DNA of 64,000 nt. It comes from Bathymodiolus brooksi (taxonomy: Eukaryota > Mollusca > Bivalvia > Mytilida > Modiolidae). The stretch is taken from the NCBI GenBank assembly GCA_963680875.1, contig OY804575.1, positions 32,516,494 to 32,580,493 of the forward strand. The letters are read 5' to 3'. The stretch's first letter is position 1. The number at the start of each line of letters is the position of its first letter. The position numbers were made by a program, and so were the translations under genes. Positions 23,623-35,509 of this stretch are shown here, in pieces. The notes under the pieces were generated by a model that was not told where the DNA came from, did not search any database, and worked only from the letters and a program-made list of their open reading frames with translations.

Positions 23623-25597
23623 CTGTAATTAGAAAGCATAGCAAATATGAAACAACACAATTTGTGAATGAAAATAATAACAATAGTCAATCAACTCAAA
23701 ATAGCATGATCAGTGTCAAACAAATGTATTATTGATGAAAATCAGTGTTAATCATCTGCACATTCACAAGTATTTTCTCTTAATGACTGGATTCACTGTC
23801 AAACATGAAGCACAAGTCTATACCACTGATCAGTAATACACACTGAGGCGGCATTCATTAGAAGACCACTAACTTCGGATATGACAACGTCAGGGACAAT
23901 AGAGAATATTCGTGAATAATAGTCAGTATCACATAATACAAGTATTATAGAGAAAGTAATATCGACAAGAACAACATAGGGAGTACAACATGAGGATCAG
24001 GTTTGGTTTTGGTTTAGGTTCATGGTGTTTGTCGTCACTTTAAACAATATTTCAGTTATGTCGTGGCGATCAATGTTAGTGGTGGGAAGAACCGGATAAC
24101 TCAGAGAAAACCATAGACTTGTCGCAAGTCATTGACAAACTTTATCACATATTGTTGTATCTAGTACATCTTGTTCCTTTCCCACAGGCTGAAATATCAT
24201 ACATATCCGTACCACAAATGTCCATATTCAAAATAGCAAGACGACATTGTGTAATGTAGGATCTAATTAAACAACATTATTAAGAAAACAACTGGTAGAA
24301 CGTGCTAAAGTGGGTCACGGGTCACGGTAATCGGGCGGTGTATCGAGAAACAGATACGGTGTTGAAAAACCTGTTGATACTCATAAAATATTGATAAATG
24401 CAATAACATTTTATATTTGTCTTCAAGAAATATGATAGACAAAACCATGTGTGAAGTTTTAGGACGAAATATCTCCGATTTCTATGTAAATTTATGAGTT
24501 GAAGTGGGGAAACACCCACAGGTAATTTTAGCGATGTATTTTTATCTTGGACAAGAATGATGAGCTTCCTGATTGGATGACCGATTTAAAATACACTGAC
24601 TCCACATGGTAAAATGATGCATGTAAAAGAAATCTATGTTATATTTATTCATTTGTTTGATTCTGGAATATTGTTGATCATTGATTTAAACAAGAAAAAA
24701 GGGAAAAAGGGGGGGAATTTTATTTGTGAATTTTACAGTTAAATAAATGTTATGTTTCGACAGCTTAAAGAGCAAAATAAAAATTTGTTGCGACTAAAGC
24801 TTAAATCAGCGTTAAAAATTGAACAAATATCAGTGGTTTTGTAAATGAGATTTATTTTAAAAAGAAAATTTGAATTTATTATTTATTGATTTATCATTAA
24901 TGAAACAATTTGATATCCCTTAGGAGGGGGAAGTATGATGAAAATTTGAAATAACAACACACGACCGGACTTTAAAAAAAAAACAATAATCCAGGATTAG
25001 TTTTTTATTAAAAAAATCCAAGATCCTGTGTCCATGAATTTTTTTTGTCTAAGTTAATAGTATGAAATATTGACATCCACACTTGCCTTTTTGGAGAGCA
25101 CATTTCTGTATCTACACTTGTATAATAAAAAAAATTAAAGACACAAAAGATTTACATTTTGCTATTTGGTATTTATGCTATGATAACTTTAAAAGGAACG
25201 TAATTTCTTGACAATATCATATTTTCGAGACAAACAAGAAGAACATGTCATAGCACAGCTGTGACCTCACGAACCCTGATGGCAAACTGAAAATGGATAC
25301 TAGTGAAATAGACATAAGCTTGTGATATTCAATCATCGATTGGCAATATCAACATTAAAATGTCTCATTACAGATGTATACAATTCCGGCATTTATTAAA
25401 GTTGAGGCATGAATTATCTGTAAAATAGCAGCAGGCACCCTAGTTGGAAAGATGATCCAGTAAAAGAAACGTTTCCAACAAATAACTGACGTAAACGTAA
25501 TACAAAGCAACAAGATGTTAACACCAAATTGTGTTTGAACTTTGATTTATAAATGCTTTGTTCGTAGATAATATTTATCTTACAAACTATAAAATAC

Positions 25598-25738
25598 CTT
25601 GATCGCACTTTGAACCCAAATAACCTGGCTTACACGTGTCTTTGATCGTACATAGACCTTCAACATTGTCACATGTCTCAGACAAACAGTTGTTACATGA
25701 TGTGTTACAATTCAGGCCATATGTTCCTTTCCCACAGG
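25598..25738 (-). CDS. EGF-like exon C7
   Basis: This 141-nt exon is phase 1-1 with the consensus C protein; one silent change (AAC to AAT) is seen in LNC. Eight cysteines are present. Confidence 0.82.
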
Positions 25739-26296
25739 CTGAAGAAAAAAAGGTAAATGTAGATTAAAGGAAGACCAGGACGGAACATTTGTATCTTCTT
25801 TCTCATTAATGGTGAGTTCTTAGCAGAGTAGCAGCAAATACCAATTATATATTATCTTGTTTGAACGGCTGGGTCGTTTCCGCGATCTTCTGCATTCGCG
25901 GCTCGCGGTAACCATTACGTTACTGAGGAAGGTTTCAATATAAGTCGACAACGACTTTCGGTTATGACAAATCAGGGACAATGAATAATATTCGTGAATA
26001 ATAGCCAGTATCATATTATGCAAGTCGTATATAGAGAACATTAATATCGGTAACAAAAACATGGAAGTAGAAATGCAAGGTCAGTGAAGATGTTAATCTT
26101 TTAAGATTACTTTGTCAGTTTTTAACAATTGTTTGTGAGTATATAACAACAATTGTAGCGTCTGTTTCTCAAAAGAACCAGCACGATTAATTATTTGCAG
26201 ATTTTAATATATATTTATGTTGTTGTTCAATCCCATTTAAAATTACGTTTATAAAGCACAAAGTTCAATATGATAGAAGAAATACTTTGATTATAC

Positions 26297-26434
26297 TTTC
26301 AGAACATGTGGGTGATTTCCATCCAGAATCACAATCGCTATTTGGACACTGTCCACTCACGTGGTTACACCCCACTCCATTTATACAATGACATCTACTC
26401 CTACATCCTTCACCAAAGAAGCCTTTATCGCACA
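26297..26434 (-). CDS. EGF-like exon B7
   Basis: This 138-nt exon is phase 1-1. CDKGFFGEGC is shared with B5 and A8, and the rest is B consensus (CPNSDC, WKSPTC). It is the first B exon in transcription order within the window, because U8 has none. Confidence 0.82.
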
Positions 26435-27301
26435 CTGTAATTAAAAAGTATAGCAATAATGAAAGAGACAGATTTGTGACTGAAAATAATATATGTAGTC
26501 AATTAGCTCAAAATAACACGATCGGTGTCCAAAAAATGTATTATTGATGAAAAATAGTGTTAATCATGTACATATTGACATGTATTTTCTCTTAATTAAT
26601 GGATTCACTGATAAAATTGAGGCACAAGTCTATACCACTGACTATGAATACGCACCGAGGCGGTATTCATAAGATCACTAGTTTAGGATATGACAAAATC
26701 AGGTGCAACGAATAATATTCGTGAATAATAGTCAGCATCACATGATACAAGTCTAACATAGAGAAAGTAATATTGACAAGAAAAAAAAACCATGGGCAAT
26801 ACAAAAGAAAGGGTCAGGTTTCGCTTTGGTTTAGGTTCATGGTGTTTGACGCCACTGTAGACAATATTTCAGCTATGTCATGGAGGTCAGTTTTATTGAG
26901 GGAGCAAACCGGATTACTCGGAGAAAACCACTGACACACTTTATCACATAAGGTTGTATCGAGTAAACCTCACCATGCGGGGTTCGAACTAACAACTTTA
27001 GTGGTGATAGGCACTGATTGAACAGGTAGTCGTAAATCCAACTACCATATTAACACGGCCATTACGGTCCCCAAAATAGAATCAGAGCAGATATTAACTT
27101 TGTATGATTTCTTTTTCAGTTTTTGTTATTTTTTTGGTGAACAACTATAAAACAATAAATGTAGCGTATATTACTTAAGAGAACCGATCATGCGCATAAT
27201 TGATATTCTCCATTTCTAGGTAGTTTTTTGTTCAAGCTCACTTCCGTTTAAAATCCTGTTTATTAAGCATAAACTCTAATATAATAGAAGACATACTTTA
27301 C

Positions 27302-27439
27302 CTTCAGAACATGTGCTTGGTTTCCATCCAGCATAGCAATCCCCATGTGGACACTGTCCGTTCACGTTGTTGCACCCCACTCCATTTAAGCAATGACATC
27401 TACTCCTACATCCTTCACCAAAGAAGCCTTTATCACACG
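27302..27439 (-). CDS. EGF-like exon A8
   Basis: This 138-nt exon is phase 1-1. Variants are CDKGFFGEGC and CYAGWKPSTC. It lies next to a plain acceptor with no duplicated mini-exon, so it probably shows the older arrangement. Eight cysteines are present. Confidence 0.82.
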
Positions 27440-27691
27440 CTGTAATTAGAAAGCATGACAAAAATGAAACAAAAACAATTTGTGAATGAAAATAATAACA
27501 ATAACCAATCAATTCAAAATAACATGATCAGTGTCAAACAAATGTATTATTGATGAAAATCAGTGTTAATCATCTGCACATTGACAAGTATTTTTCTCTT
27601 AATGACTGGATTCACTGTCAAACATGAAGCACAAGTCTTTACCACTGATCAGTAATACGCACTGAGGCGGCATTCATTAGAAGACCACTAA

Positions 27692-29881
27692 TCAATCTGT
27701 TCCCATTGTCTCCTATAGCTACACTAACAGCATTGGCCGTAAATTTTCAACTACAAAGAAGCATTGCAAGATATTAACATAGAAGAGTACCTTAAGAACC
27801 CTCTGACATGTGACTGCTCCCACTCTCCTTTCAATACAACCCATCTGGACATGTAATCACTGGTGATCTGAATATCATTCAACATGAGAGTCTCCGAAAG
27901 GTGATTTCTCATGGTCCTAAATTCAGAGAACCTCAACACATCAATTGGAAACATAATTTCAAGATAATTATGGATGCAGTTTAAGATTATGTCAGAAGGT
28001 GGATAAAGTGAAAAGTAGACCACGATCCTGAGTTAGAGTCCTTGTCAGACTGGGTTAGAACAATTAGGTCTCTAGTACAAGGTCGGATTCACAAACTCAA
28101 AAATTGTGTTAATAGTCGACCTAAGTCTGTATTTAAAGCGCTAGAAGCTGTTAAGTGTTTTTCCTCTCTTCATGACAAATATGTTATCGTTCCTGTGGAC
28201 AAGGCTTCCAACAATTGTTTGTATGTAAATCATATTACTTCGAATGCCTAATCAAGGAATTAGGCATAAATAGCAACACCTCTAGTAATACCACATACAA
28301 ACCAACTTCATTCGACAAAGATGAAATCCTAGCTAACCACAGATCATTCATGACCACTTTAAGCATTCCCTCTGGTAAAGAGTCTGTGGATCTACCCTAT
28401 TTATATTGGATACCTAAACTCCATAGGACACCATACAAAGAAAGGTACATAGCCGGATCATCAACTTGTTCTACGAAAGAATTGTCTATTCACCTGACAA
28501 AGATTATGTCTGCAGTAAAAGAGGGACAACAGAAATATTGTGAAACTGTTTACTCGCGTAGTGGCATAAATCACATGTGGATTTCGAAAAACTCTAAAGA
28601 TCTTTTGGATAACCTGAAATCAAGATCTTTCTCTCAGGCATCCTCCATCAAAACTTTTGATTTTTCAACTCAATATACTACCCTACCGCATGACAAATTA
28701 AAAACCCGCTTAAGAGAAACAATTCATAAAGCTTTCAGTCATAGAAACTATGGCTCAAAATTTGTTGTGCTAGGCTACAGTTCCACATATTTTTCAAACA
28801 AAATTCAAAAAGGTAAAACATGCTACTCCGAGGAAAAAGTGATGAGTATGCTGGAGTTCCTCATCGATAACATATTTGTCTCCTTTGGAGGGACACTGAT
28901 TCAGCAGGTCGTTGGCATACCAATGGGTACGAATTGTGCCCCTCTTATAGCCGATTTGATTTTATACTCATATGAGTCGGAGTTTCTTCAAAAGCTTCTT
29001 CGATAAGAAGATGCATGAGGCTAGAGCCTTTAATTTCACATACAGGTATATTGATGACGTTTTATCTATCAATAATTCTAGATTTGCAGAATGAATTTCT
29101 TCCATTGATATATCCTCCAGAGATGGAAGTTAAAGAGACCACAGATAAAGCTTCGTCCGCATCATTTTTGGACTTATATCTCGACAGCGGTCAACTCAGT
29201 ACTAAAATTTATGATAAACGGGGACGACTTCAATTTTAAAATCATAAATTTTCCAAACATGTGCAGCTATATACCAGCTTCTCCTGCATATGGTGTTTAC
29301 ATCTCGCAATTGATTCGCTATGCAAGGGCCAGTAGCAATTATTCTGATTTCCTGAAACGTCATCTTCATCTGAGAAACCGGCTGCTGGATATAAAAAGAT
29401 TCGCCTTATTCGATCTCTTAAAAAGTTTATATTCCGATACCAAGATATTGTCGAAATATATTCCGTCTTTGCAGAAAAGATTATAAGCCATGCATTTTCA
29501 TATAGTGAAAATGTATAAAGATAAAGAAGTCAAGAAAGATGTCAAAAATATGTTTTTATCAATGTGTGACGTAAAAGTGTTTTTGACATTTATTTCACTG
29601 AATATGGTACTGCTTTGACAACTATTTTACCTATTTTGTTCCTGTATTTAAATATTGTTAGTGACAGCCGGAACCTTTGAGACGTAATGAGAGCGGGAAG
29701 CTTGGCGCTTTAAAATCTGATTCACCCACCATTTCTTTAGAAATGCCTGTTCCAAGTAAGGGTCATTACGGTTTTCACAGTTTTCCGGTTGTTGACTGAT
29801 TTTGTCTGTTTATATAATTATGAGTTTTGACTTTCCCTTTGTAAGATTGTTCGGCATTCGGTAATTTTGTTATTACCCTTA
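27692..29881 (+). mobile_element. Penelope-like retroelement, 5' truncated, in U8
   Basis: This ~2.19-kb insertion lies between gaccactaa (27689) and ttaggatatg (29882). It carries a degraded reverse transcriptase and a ~190-bp tail ending in the hairpin ggtaattttgttattacc. Copies of that tail occur alone in U4 and U6. I see no GIY-YIG endonuclease after the RT. The family name rests on the RT block GIPMGTNCAPL and is my best guess; it could be a related unclassified RT family. It lies antisense to the host gene. Confidence 0.65.
28030..29486 (+). pseudogene. Reverse transcriptase of the Penelope-like element, frameshifted
   Basis: The RT is spread over several frames. 28042-28251 covers the segment ending VPVDKAS. 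28215-29006 carries LPYLYWIPKLH, FDFSTQYTTLPH and GIPMGTNCAPL. Near 29038 the catalytic block YRYIDDVL is readable in another frame, then PASPAYGVYISQLIRYAR at 29270-29320. At least two frameshifts separate them, so no functional enzyme is made from this copy. The N-terminal part before 28030 shows further in-frame stops. Known role of the family: copying element RNA into DNA at the insertion site. It overlaps no host exon. Confidence 0.7.
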
Positions 29882-30752
29882 TTAGGATATGACACAATCA
29901 GGGACAATAGAGAATATTCGTGAATAATAGTCAGTATCACATAATACAAGTATTATAGAGAAAGTAATATCGACAAGAACAACATAGGGAGTACAAAAAG
30001 AGGATCAGGTTTGGTCTTTGCTTAGGTTCATGGTGTTTGTCGTTACTTTAAACAATATTTCAGTTATGTCGTGGTGATCAGTTTTATTGGTTGGAAGAAC
30101 CGGATAACTCGAAGAAAACCATAGACTTGTCTCAAGTCACTGACAAACTTTATCACATATAGTTGTATCTAGTACATCTTGTTCCTTTCCCACAGGCTGA
30201 AATATCATACATATCCGTACCAAAAATGTCCATATTCAAAATAGCAAGACGCCATTGTGCAATGTAGGATCTAATATTATTAAAAAAGATTAAATGACAC
30301 AAAAGATTTACATTTTGATATTTGGTATTTATGCTATGATAACTTTAAAAGGAACGTAATTTCTTGACAATATCATATTTTCGAGACAAACAAGTAGAAC
30401 ATGTCATAGCACAGCTGTGATCTCACTAACCCTGATGGCAAGCTGAAAATGAATACTAGTGAAATAGACATAGTCTCGTGATATTCAATCATCGATTGGC
30501 AATATCAACATTAAAATTTCTTATTACAGATGTATAAAATTCCGGTATTTATTAAGGTTGAGGCATGAATTATCTGTAAAATAGCAGCAGACACCCTAGT
30601 TGGAAATATGATCCAGTAAAAGAAACGATTCGAAAAAAAACTGGCATAAAAATAATACAAAGCAACAAAATGTTAACACCAAATTGTGTTTGAATTTTGA
30701 TATATAAATGCTTTGTTAATAGGTAATATTTATCTTACAAACTATAAAATAC

Positions 30753-30893
30753 CTTGATCGCACTTTGAACCCAAATAACCTGGCTTACACGTGTCTTTGA
30801 TTGTACATAGACCTTCAACATTGTCACATGTCTCAGACAAACAGTTGTTACATAATTTGTTACAGTTCTGGCCATATGTTCCTTTCCCACAGG
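30753..30893 (-). CDS. EGF-like exon C8, first array exon in transcription order
   Basis: This 141-nt exon is phase 1-1. It is the most diverged C copy near its start: GQNCNKLCNNC instead of GLNCNTSCNNC. It keeps all eight cysteines, acceptor TTCAG and donor GTATTT. As the edge copy it has probably escaped homogenisation. In the inferred transcript it would join directly to the EGF exon at 39051-39182. Confidence 0.8.
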
Positions 30894-31118
30894 CTGAAGA
30901 AAAAAAGGTAAATGTAGACTAAAGGAAGACCAAGACGGAACATTTGTATGTTCTTACTCATTAATATTGAGTACTTAGCAGAGTAGCAGCAAATACCAAT
31001 TATGTATTATTTTGTTTGAACGACTGGGTTGTTTCCGCGATCTTCTGCATTCGCTGCAATTCTTTCCTTCGCATTTTCCACACTTTTTCAAACATCTCGG
31101 CCCATAATATATATATTT

Positions 31119-31269
31119 ATGTATATCGTGCGTAGTAATTTCTTACTGTATTAGTAAGAACCTGTTTTCAAAATATGAGTGTATTTAAAGAACTACGAGA
31201 AGAATTCAGTATCGAGACTAGGCAGTGACCGTATCGAGCGGACCCGCGAGCTTATTGTGAAGTCAAATT
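31119..31269 (+). repeat. Ngaro A1 repeat
   Basis: About 150 bp, repeated at 35097-35247 with a few differences. It contains the palindrome ttcttact-gtatt-agtaagaa and the shared block gaattcagtatcgagact. Confidence 0.85.
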
Positions 31270-31278
31270 GTTATCACC

Positions 31279-31689
31279 ATGTTGAATATTGAAGAATGTC
31301 CGATTCGGATGAAAGAATGCTGGAAGGAGATAATTACTAAGACAGGGAATAAGACAATTAAAAAGATGAAAACACACAAGAAAGACCCAGGAAATCAAAA
31401 GAGAAAAAACCAGCAGAGGCAGCAGCAAGATCATTTACACAAGCTGCGCCTGACGGTGGGAATGCAGCAGTTAATTACAATGTCACGCAGCCCTTTCGAG
31501 CAACGGGATCGGGTGTCTCGGCTCCTAAGAATTCCAAGGCAAACGACAAGTGCTACAAATGCGGATGTTATGGACATTGGGCCCGAGAGTACAGAAAGAC
31601 CTACAACGGCAGTAAATTCGGAGTTGGCAGGGGACCTGTTGTGTAAAAAGACAAACAGAGATTTTTTTATTATTTTTTTTCTTAGGTAG
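31279..31689 (+). pseudogene. Gag-like ORF1 of the Ngaro element, frameshifted
   Basis: A short basic reading frame begins MLNIEECPIRMKECW just after A1. Near 31547-31600 a zinc-knuckle-like stretch, CYKCGCYGHWARE, is readable in another frame, with Tyr where the last Cys of CCHC would be expected. A frameshift and the lost Cys suggest decay. In this element class ORF1 is thought to bind element RNA. The identification rests on position and this one motif. Confidence 0.55.
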
Positions 31690-31769
31690 ACAATGTAGTA
31701 AATTTAGATATTTTTTTTACGAATATGAGTTCGGTGTATTTGATATTAATGTAAAAGGCCAATTAAAAG

Positions 31770-33650
31770 GTCCGTTGAATATTGGGAACAAATTGGCACA
31801 AATTCATCTTAGACGTTATAAAAGAGGGTTATAAAATCGTGTTATTACACAAACCCGAGAAAACATTTTTGAAAAATAACAAATATTCTATTGAAAATAA
31901 ACATTTTGTAGATACAGCTATTGTCGAGTCGTTAAAGGGTGGTTTAGTAAAAGAGCTGTCGAACAGACCGCACGTGGTTAATCCTTTAACTGTATCGATT
32001 AACGGTAAAGGAAAAGAACGGTTAATACTGGATTTGAGACACGTAAGCAAACAGGTAGTTCTTAACAAAATTAAGTTTGAAAACTGGACAACATTAAAGC
32101 AATACGTTACAAAGGGAGATTTTGAATTCGTTTTTTTTATCTCAAATCGGGTTTTCACCGCATAGATATTTTTCAAGAATATCAAACTTTTTTAGAGTTT
32201 TTCTGGATATTCAATAATATTGAAAGATATTTTGTTTTTACAGTTATTACCATTTGGGCTTAAATCAAGTGCATACATTTTTACAAAACTATTACGACCT
32301 TTAGTTGCATATTGGAGACGCCAGAGCATTAAAGTTGTATTATATTTAGATGACGGATTCGGAATCGCAGAAAATAATGAGCTATGTTATGAACACGCAC
32401 AGGTTGCTAAAAACGATATCGTGAGGTAAGGTTTGGTCCCGAATAAAGATAAGAGCATTTGGAAATCTAGTCAAACAATAGAGTGGTTAGGATTTCTTTG
32501 GGATTTGAAACTGTGTATATTACGCGTACCTGAGAAAAAGGTATTATAATTATCTGCGCTTATATCAGCTGTGTTCAGTAATTCCCATAGAGTAACAGCA
32601 AGAACATTAGCCAAAGTATCTGGTAAAATTATTGCTATGACACCAGCTGTAGGTTTTATTACTCAAATTATGACAAGATGTATGTTTTCGGCTTGAAATG
32701 AAAAGATAGACTGGAATAGCAATTTGAACATTGATCACAAACAAGATTGCATACAAGAACTGATGTTTTGGAAATTAAACATTTCCAACTTAAGATCTGT
32801 ATTTTTATTAGAGAAAGAATCTGCATATGATATTTTTACAGATGCTAGCGATGTAGGCGCAGTGGTTTTTCATAAAAATTCGCATTTAGTCATGTTTAAG
32901 AAATGGTTGACATTGGAAGCAGGTAAGAGTTCTACCTGGAGAGAGATAAAAGCTGCAGAGTTAATTGTGTTGTACTTTAAAGATGTTTTAAAGGGAAGTT
33001 CAGTCACTTGTTATACTGACAATCAGAATGCAGCAAGCATTATCTTAAAGGGACGTAAGGTGCATGAACTTCAGAGTTTAGCATTGACAATTTTTGAATT
33101 TTGTGCTAAAAATGACACGCAGATTCATACAGTATGGATGCCAAGAGAACAAAATACACAAGCAGATTATTTAAGTCGAATTCTAGATATTGACGATTGG
33201 GCAATATCAACTGAGTTTTTTCACTTCATAAATGAAATATGGGGTCCACACAGTGTGGATATATTTGCTAGTAGTAATAATGCTAAAACAAAGCTATTTA
33301 ATTCACTATATTGGAATCCAGGTTATTTGGGGGTGAGCTCGTTTAATTCTGACTGGTCACAGGACGTAAACTGGTTTGTTCCAACTGTACCATTAGCCAG
33401 TAGGGCTATAAATCATTTTGTGAAATGTAAAGCTAAGGGAACCTTGATAGTACCGAAATGGACTTCTCCTCCGTTTTGATCACTCATTTTTGAGGATGGT
33501 CTAGAGTATAAACCGTATGTAACAAACGTTGTAGAGTTCACAGAGACAGAAATAATATTAGAAGCGGGAATGAACATAAATTTTATATTCGCAAAATTGG
33601 ATTTTAAAGGAAAATTGTTAGCAATTAGATTAGACGCTTCAATAAGTTAA
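31770..33650 (+). pseudogene. Reverse transcriptase and RNase H of the Ngaro element
   Basis: RT parts: 31782-32165 with LILDLRHVSKQVV; 32220-32429 with FGLKSSAYIFTKLLRPL and the catalytic block LYLDDG; then LVPNKDKSIW and WLGFLWDLKL. RNase H: 32724-33479 with DIFTDASD, SSTWREIKAAEL, YTDNQNAA and an Asp in TQADYLSR, which together form the expected acidic residues. Frame changes near 32170-32220 and stops near 32430, 32550 and 32696 break the protein. The RNase H part is the best-preserved piece. A spacer of about 450 bp with a short AT-rich intron-like stretch leads to the recombinase. Confidence 0.8.
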
Positions 33651-33926
33651 TTGTTTTTTTATTTATTTTCAGAATGATTTTTATACTGATTGTCTCTGGA
33701 CAATTTGATATGTCACTGGACTATTTTGTTATGTTACCTGCCATTGATATAGTTTCGTCACTGGACACAACCTTGAAAGACCATTTGTGATTGTTTGAAG
33801 GTCACTGGACCACAAGGAATGGATTTATGAAAGTAAAGTATTTAATTTCGTTTAATTACTTATATTAGTAAGTAATTCATTGCTATTTGCATTGTATAAT
33901 CTTTTCACAACCGGTCTTTCGAAAGA

Positions 33927-34905
33927 CAAGTAAAACATCAAGATCTTAAGACACTTTTCAACAATTTACATAACACTATCATAAACTCCAGAGCCAAAAA
34001 TACAGTTTCAAAATACGTAGGAAGTTTCAAAAGATATATGTCTTGGGCAGAAAGTTATAAAGAAATAGATTCAGGACTTCCGAGTAGCGAATTACACGTA
34101 GCTTTTTATCTGCAGTATCTTATGGGGACTGTTAAGCAACACAGCACTATAGAAAGTGCATATTATGGCAACAAATGGGCTCATAATACTGCAGATTTAT
34201 CAGACCCATGTGAAGCAGATATCGTCAGAAGCATAGTTGAGGCTTCAAAACTGGAATTAAACAGACCGATTAAGAAAAAAGAACCACTTACGACAGATTT
34301 AATGAAATTACTGTTTCTAAAATTTAATACAGTTAACCGCACCTTAAAGGAGTTGAGGCTACTAGTTATATGTGCTTTATCCTATACCGGATTTTTACGT
34401 ATGATGAGTTGAGTAATATCAAAGCGAATAACATTACTTTTCATGAAGAATACGTAGATATTTTTATTGAGAAAAGCAAGACGGATTGCTACAGAAACGG
34501 CAAAAATGTTTTAATTGCAAAGTTGAATACTCCACAATGTACGGTTGCTATTTTACAATGTTATATTCGAGAAGCTAAAATAGGATTAAGCACAGACAAG
34601 TACATTTTTAGAACTCTTACTTACTTTAAAAGAAATAAAAATTACATGATGAGGAACAGCAACATCAAACTTTCAAACGTGCAAAAGAAATCATAAGAGA
34701 AGCTTTATCATTAATTGGTATAAACATGAACAATAATGGCTTACATAGCTTAAGGTCAGGAGGGGCAAGTGCTGCTTACAAATGCGACGTGCCAGACAGA
34801 CTCTTTAAGGTCCATGGTAGATGGAAGTCAGAAAATGCGAAAGACGAATACGTCTGTGAAGATTTAGAAACACAATTGTCTGTATCTAAAAACCTAAGCA
34901 TATAA
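33927..34905 (+). pseudogene. Tyrosine recombinase of the Ngaro element, frameshifted
   Basis: The frame opens with KHQDLKTLFNNLHN, followed by a core-binding-like helical region to about 34390. The first catalytic Arg is in YTGFLRYDEL, where a frameshift occurs near 34395. The second block is HSLRSGGASAA at about 34745 (His-x-x-Arg), followed by VHGRWKS and the candidate nucleophile Tyr in DEYV at about 34850. This Arg...HxxR...Tyr order is the signature of tyrosine recombinases, which integrate DIRS-order elements without making target duplications. A second frameshift lies near 34690. Confidence 0.8.
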
Positions 34906-34924
34906 TCTGCTTTCTTTGTACGTC

Positions 34925-35247
34925 GAAATGGTCACTGCGCCAGTCAATCTTCAATTGTGTTGATGTTTTATTTATTAACAAGTATAGGCACGTAATGCAA
35001 ATACTTGGTTTTCGTCGTATATAGAATATTACAGCTAACAGTACATACATACTGTATGTTCTTTTGAACAACGTGAATTAGAACATAAATAAATGTATGT
35101 ATATCGTGCGTAGTAATTTCTTACTGTATTAGTAAGAACCAGTTTTCAGAATACGGAGTTATTTAAAGAACTGCGAGAAGAATTCAGTATCGAGACTAGG
35201 CAGTGACCGTATCGAGGAGAACCACGAGCTTATTGTGAAGTCAAATT
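34925..35247 (+). repeat. Ngaro B1-A2 repeat junction
   Basis: B1 starts gaaatggtcactgcgcc and runs straight into A2 (atgtatatcgtgcg). B1 is repeated at 35510 and A2 copies A1. The abutting B1-A2 junction is typical of split direct repeats. Confidence 0.85.
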
Positions 35248-35509
35248 TTCAGTTACATCAATAACTTTATAGTATAAAGAATATATCAGTAGTATACGTA
35301 GCATGTTTGTACATATACCTATTTATTTCCTCGTCATTATATATAATGTATGTATATGTACGAATCAGTAGGTAATTTTCTTAAATGTCTTTCTTAGACT
35401 GGTAGAGACTTTCCAGTGATTTTCTACAGTTAAATATTAGTGAAACATAAAGTCGTGTAAAATGAACTTATTTATAATATGATGTCGTTTGTTGTGTTTT
35501 AATACAATA

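Larger units (their letters stand above)
23070..26976 (-). repeat. EGF-exon array unit U7
   Basis: This 3,907-bp unit contains A7, C7 and B7. It is full length, without insertions. The G-run is short here (near 24710). No other gene is supported. Confidence 0.9.
26977..31059 (-). repeat. EGF-exon array unit U8, edge unit broken by insertions
   Basis: This unit contains A8 and C8. It is split by the Penelope-like element (27692-29881) and lacks about 0.86 kb of the standard intron near 30270. It stops at about 31059 (after ctgcattcgc), short of any B exon. The Ngaro-type element begins ~60 bp later. The missing B exon could have been lost with that insertion. It is also the only unit without the 29-nt mini-exon. 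Confidence 0.85.

Noticed and set aside
31829..32185. 118-codon minus-strand frame over the Ngaro RT
   Set aside because: Antisense shadow of the readable plus-strand reverse transcriptase.
31119..35247. Ngaro terminal copies as ordinary LTRs
   Set aside because: The copies are split (A1, then B1-A2-B2) and a tyrosine recombinase is encoded, with no integrase or protease; this fits the DIRS order, not LTR elements.
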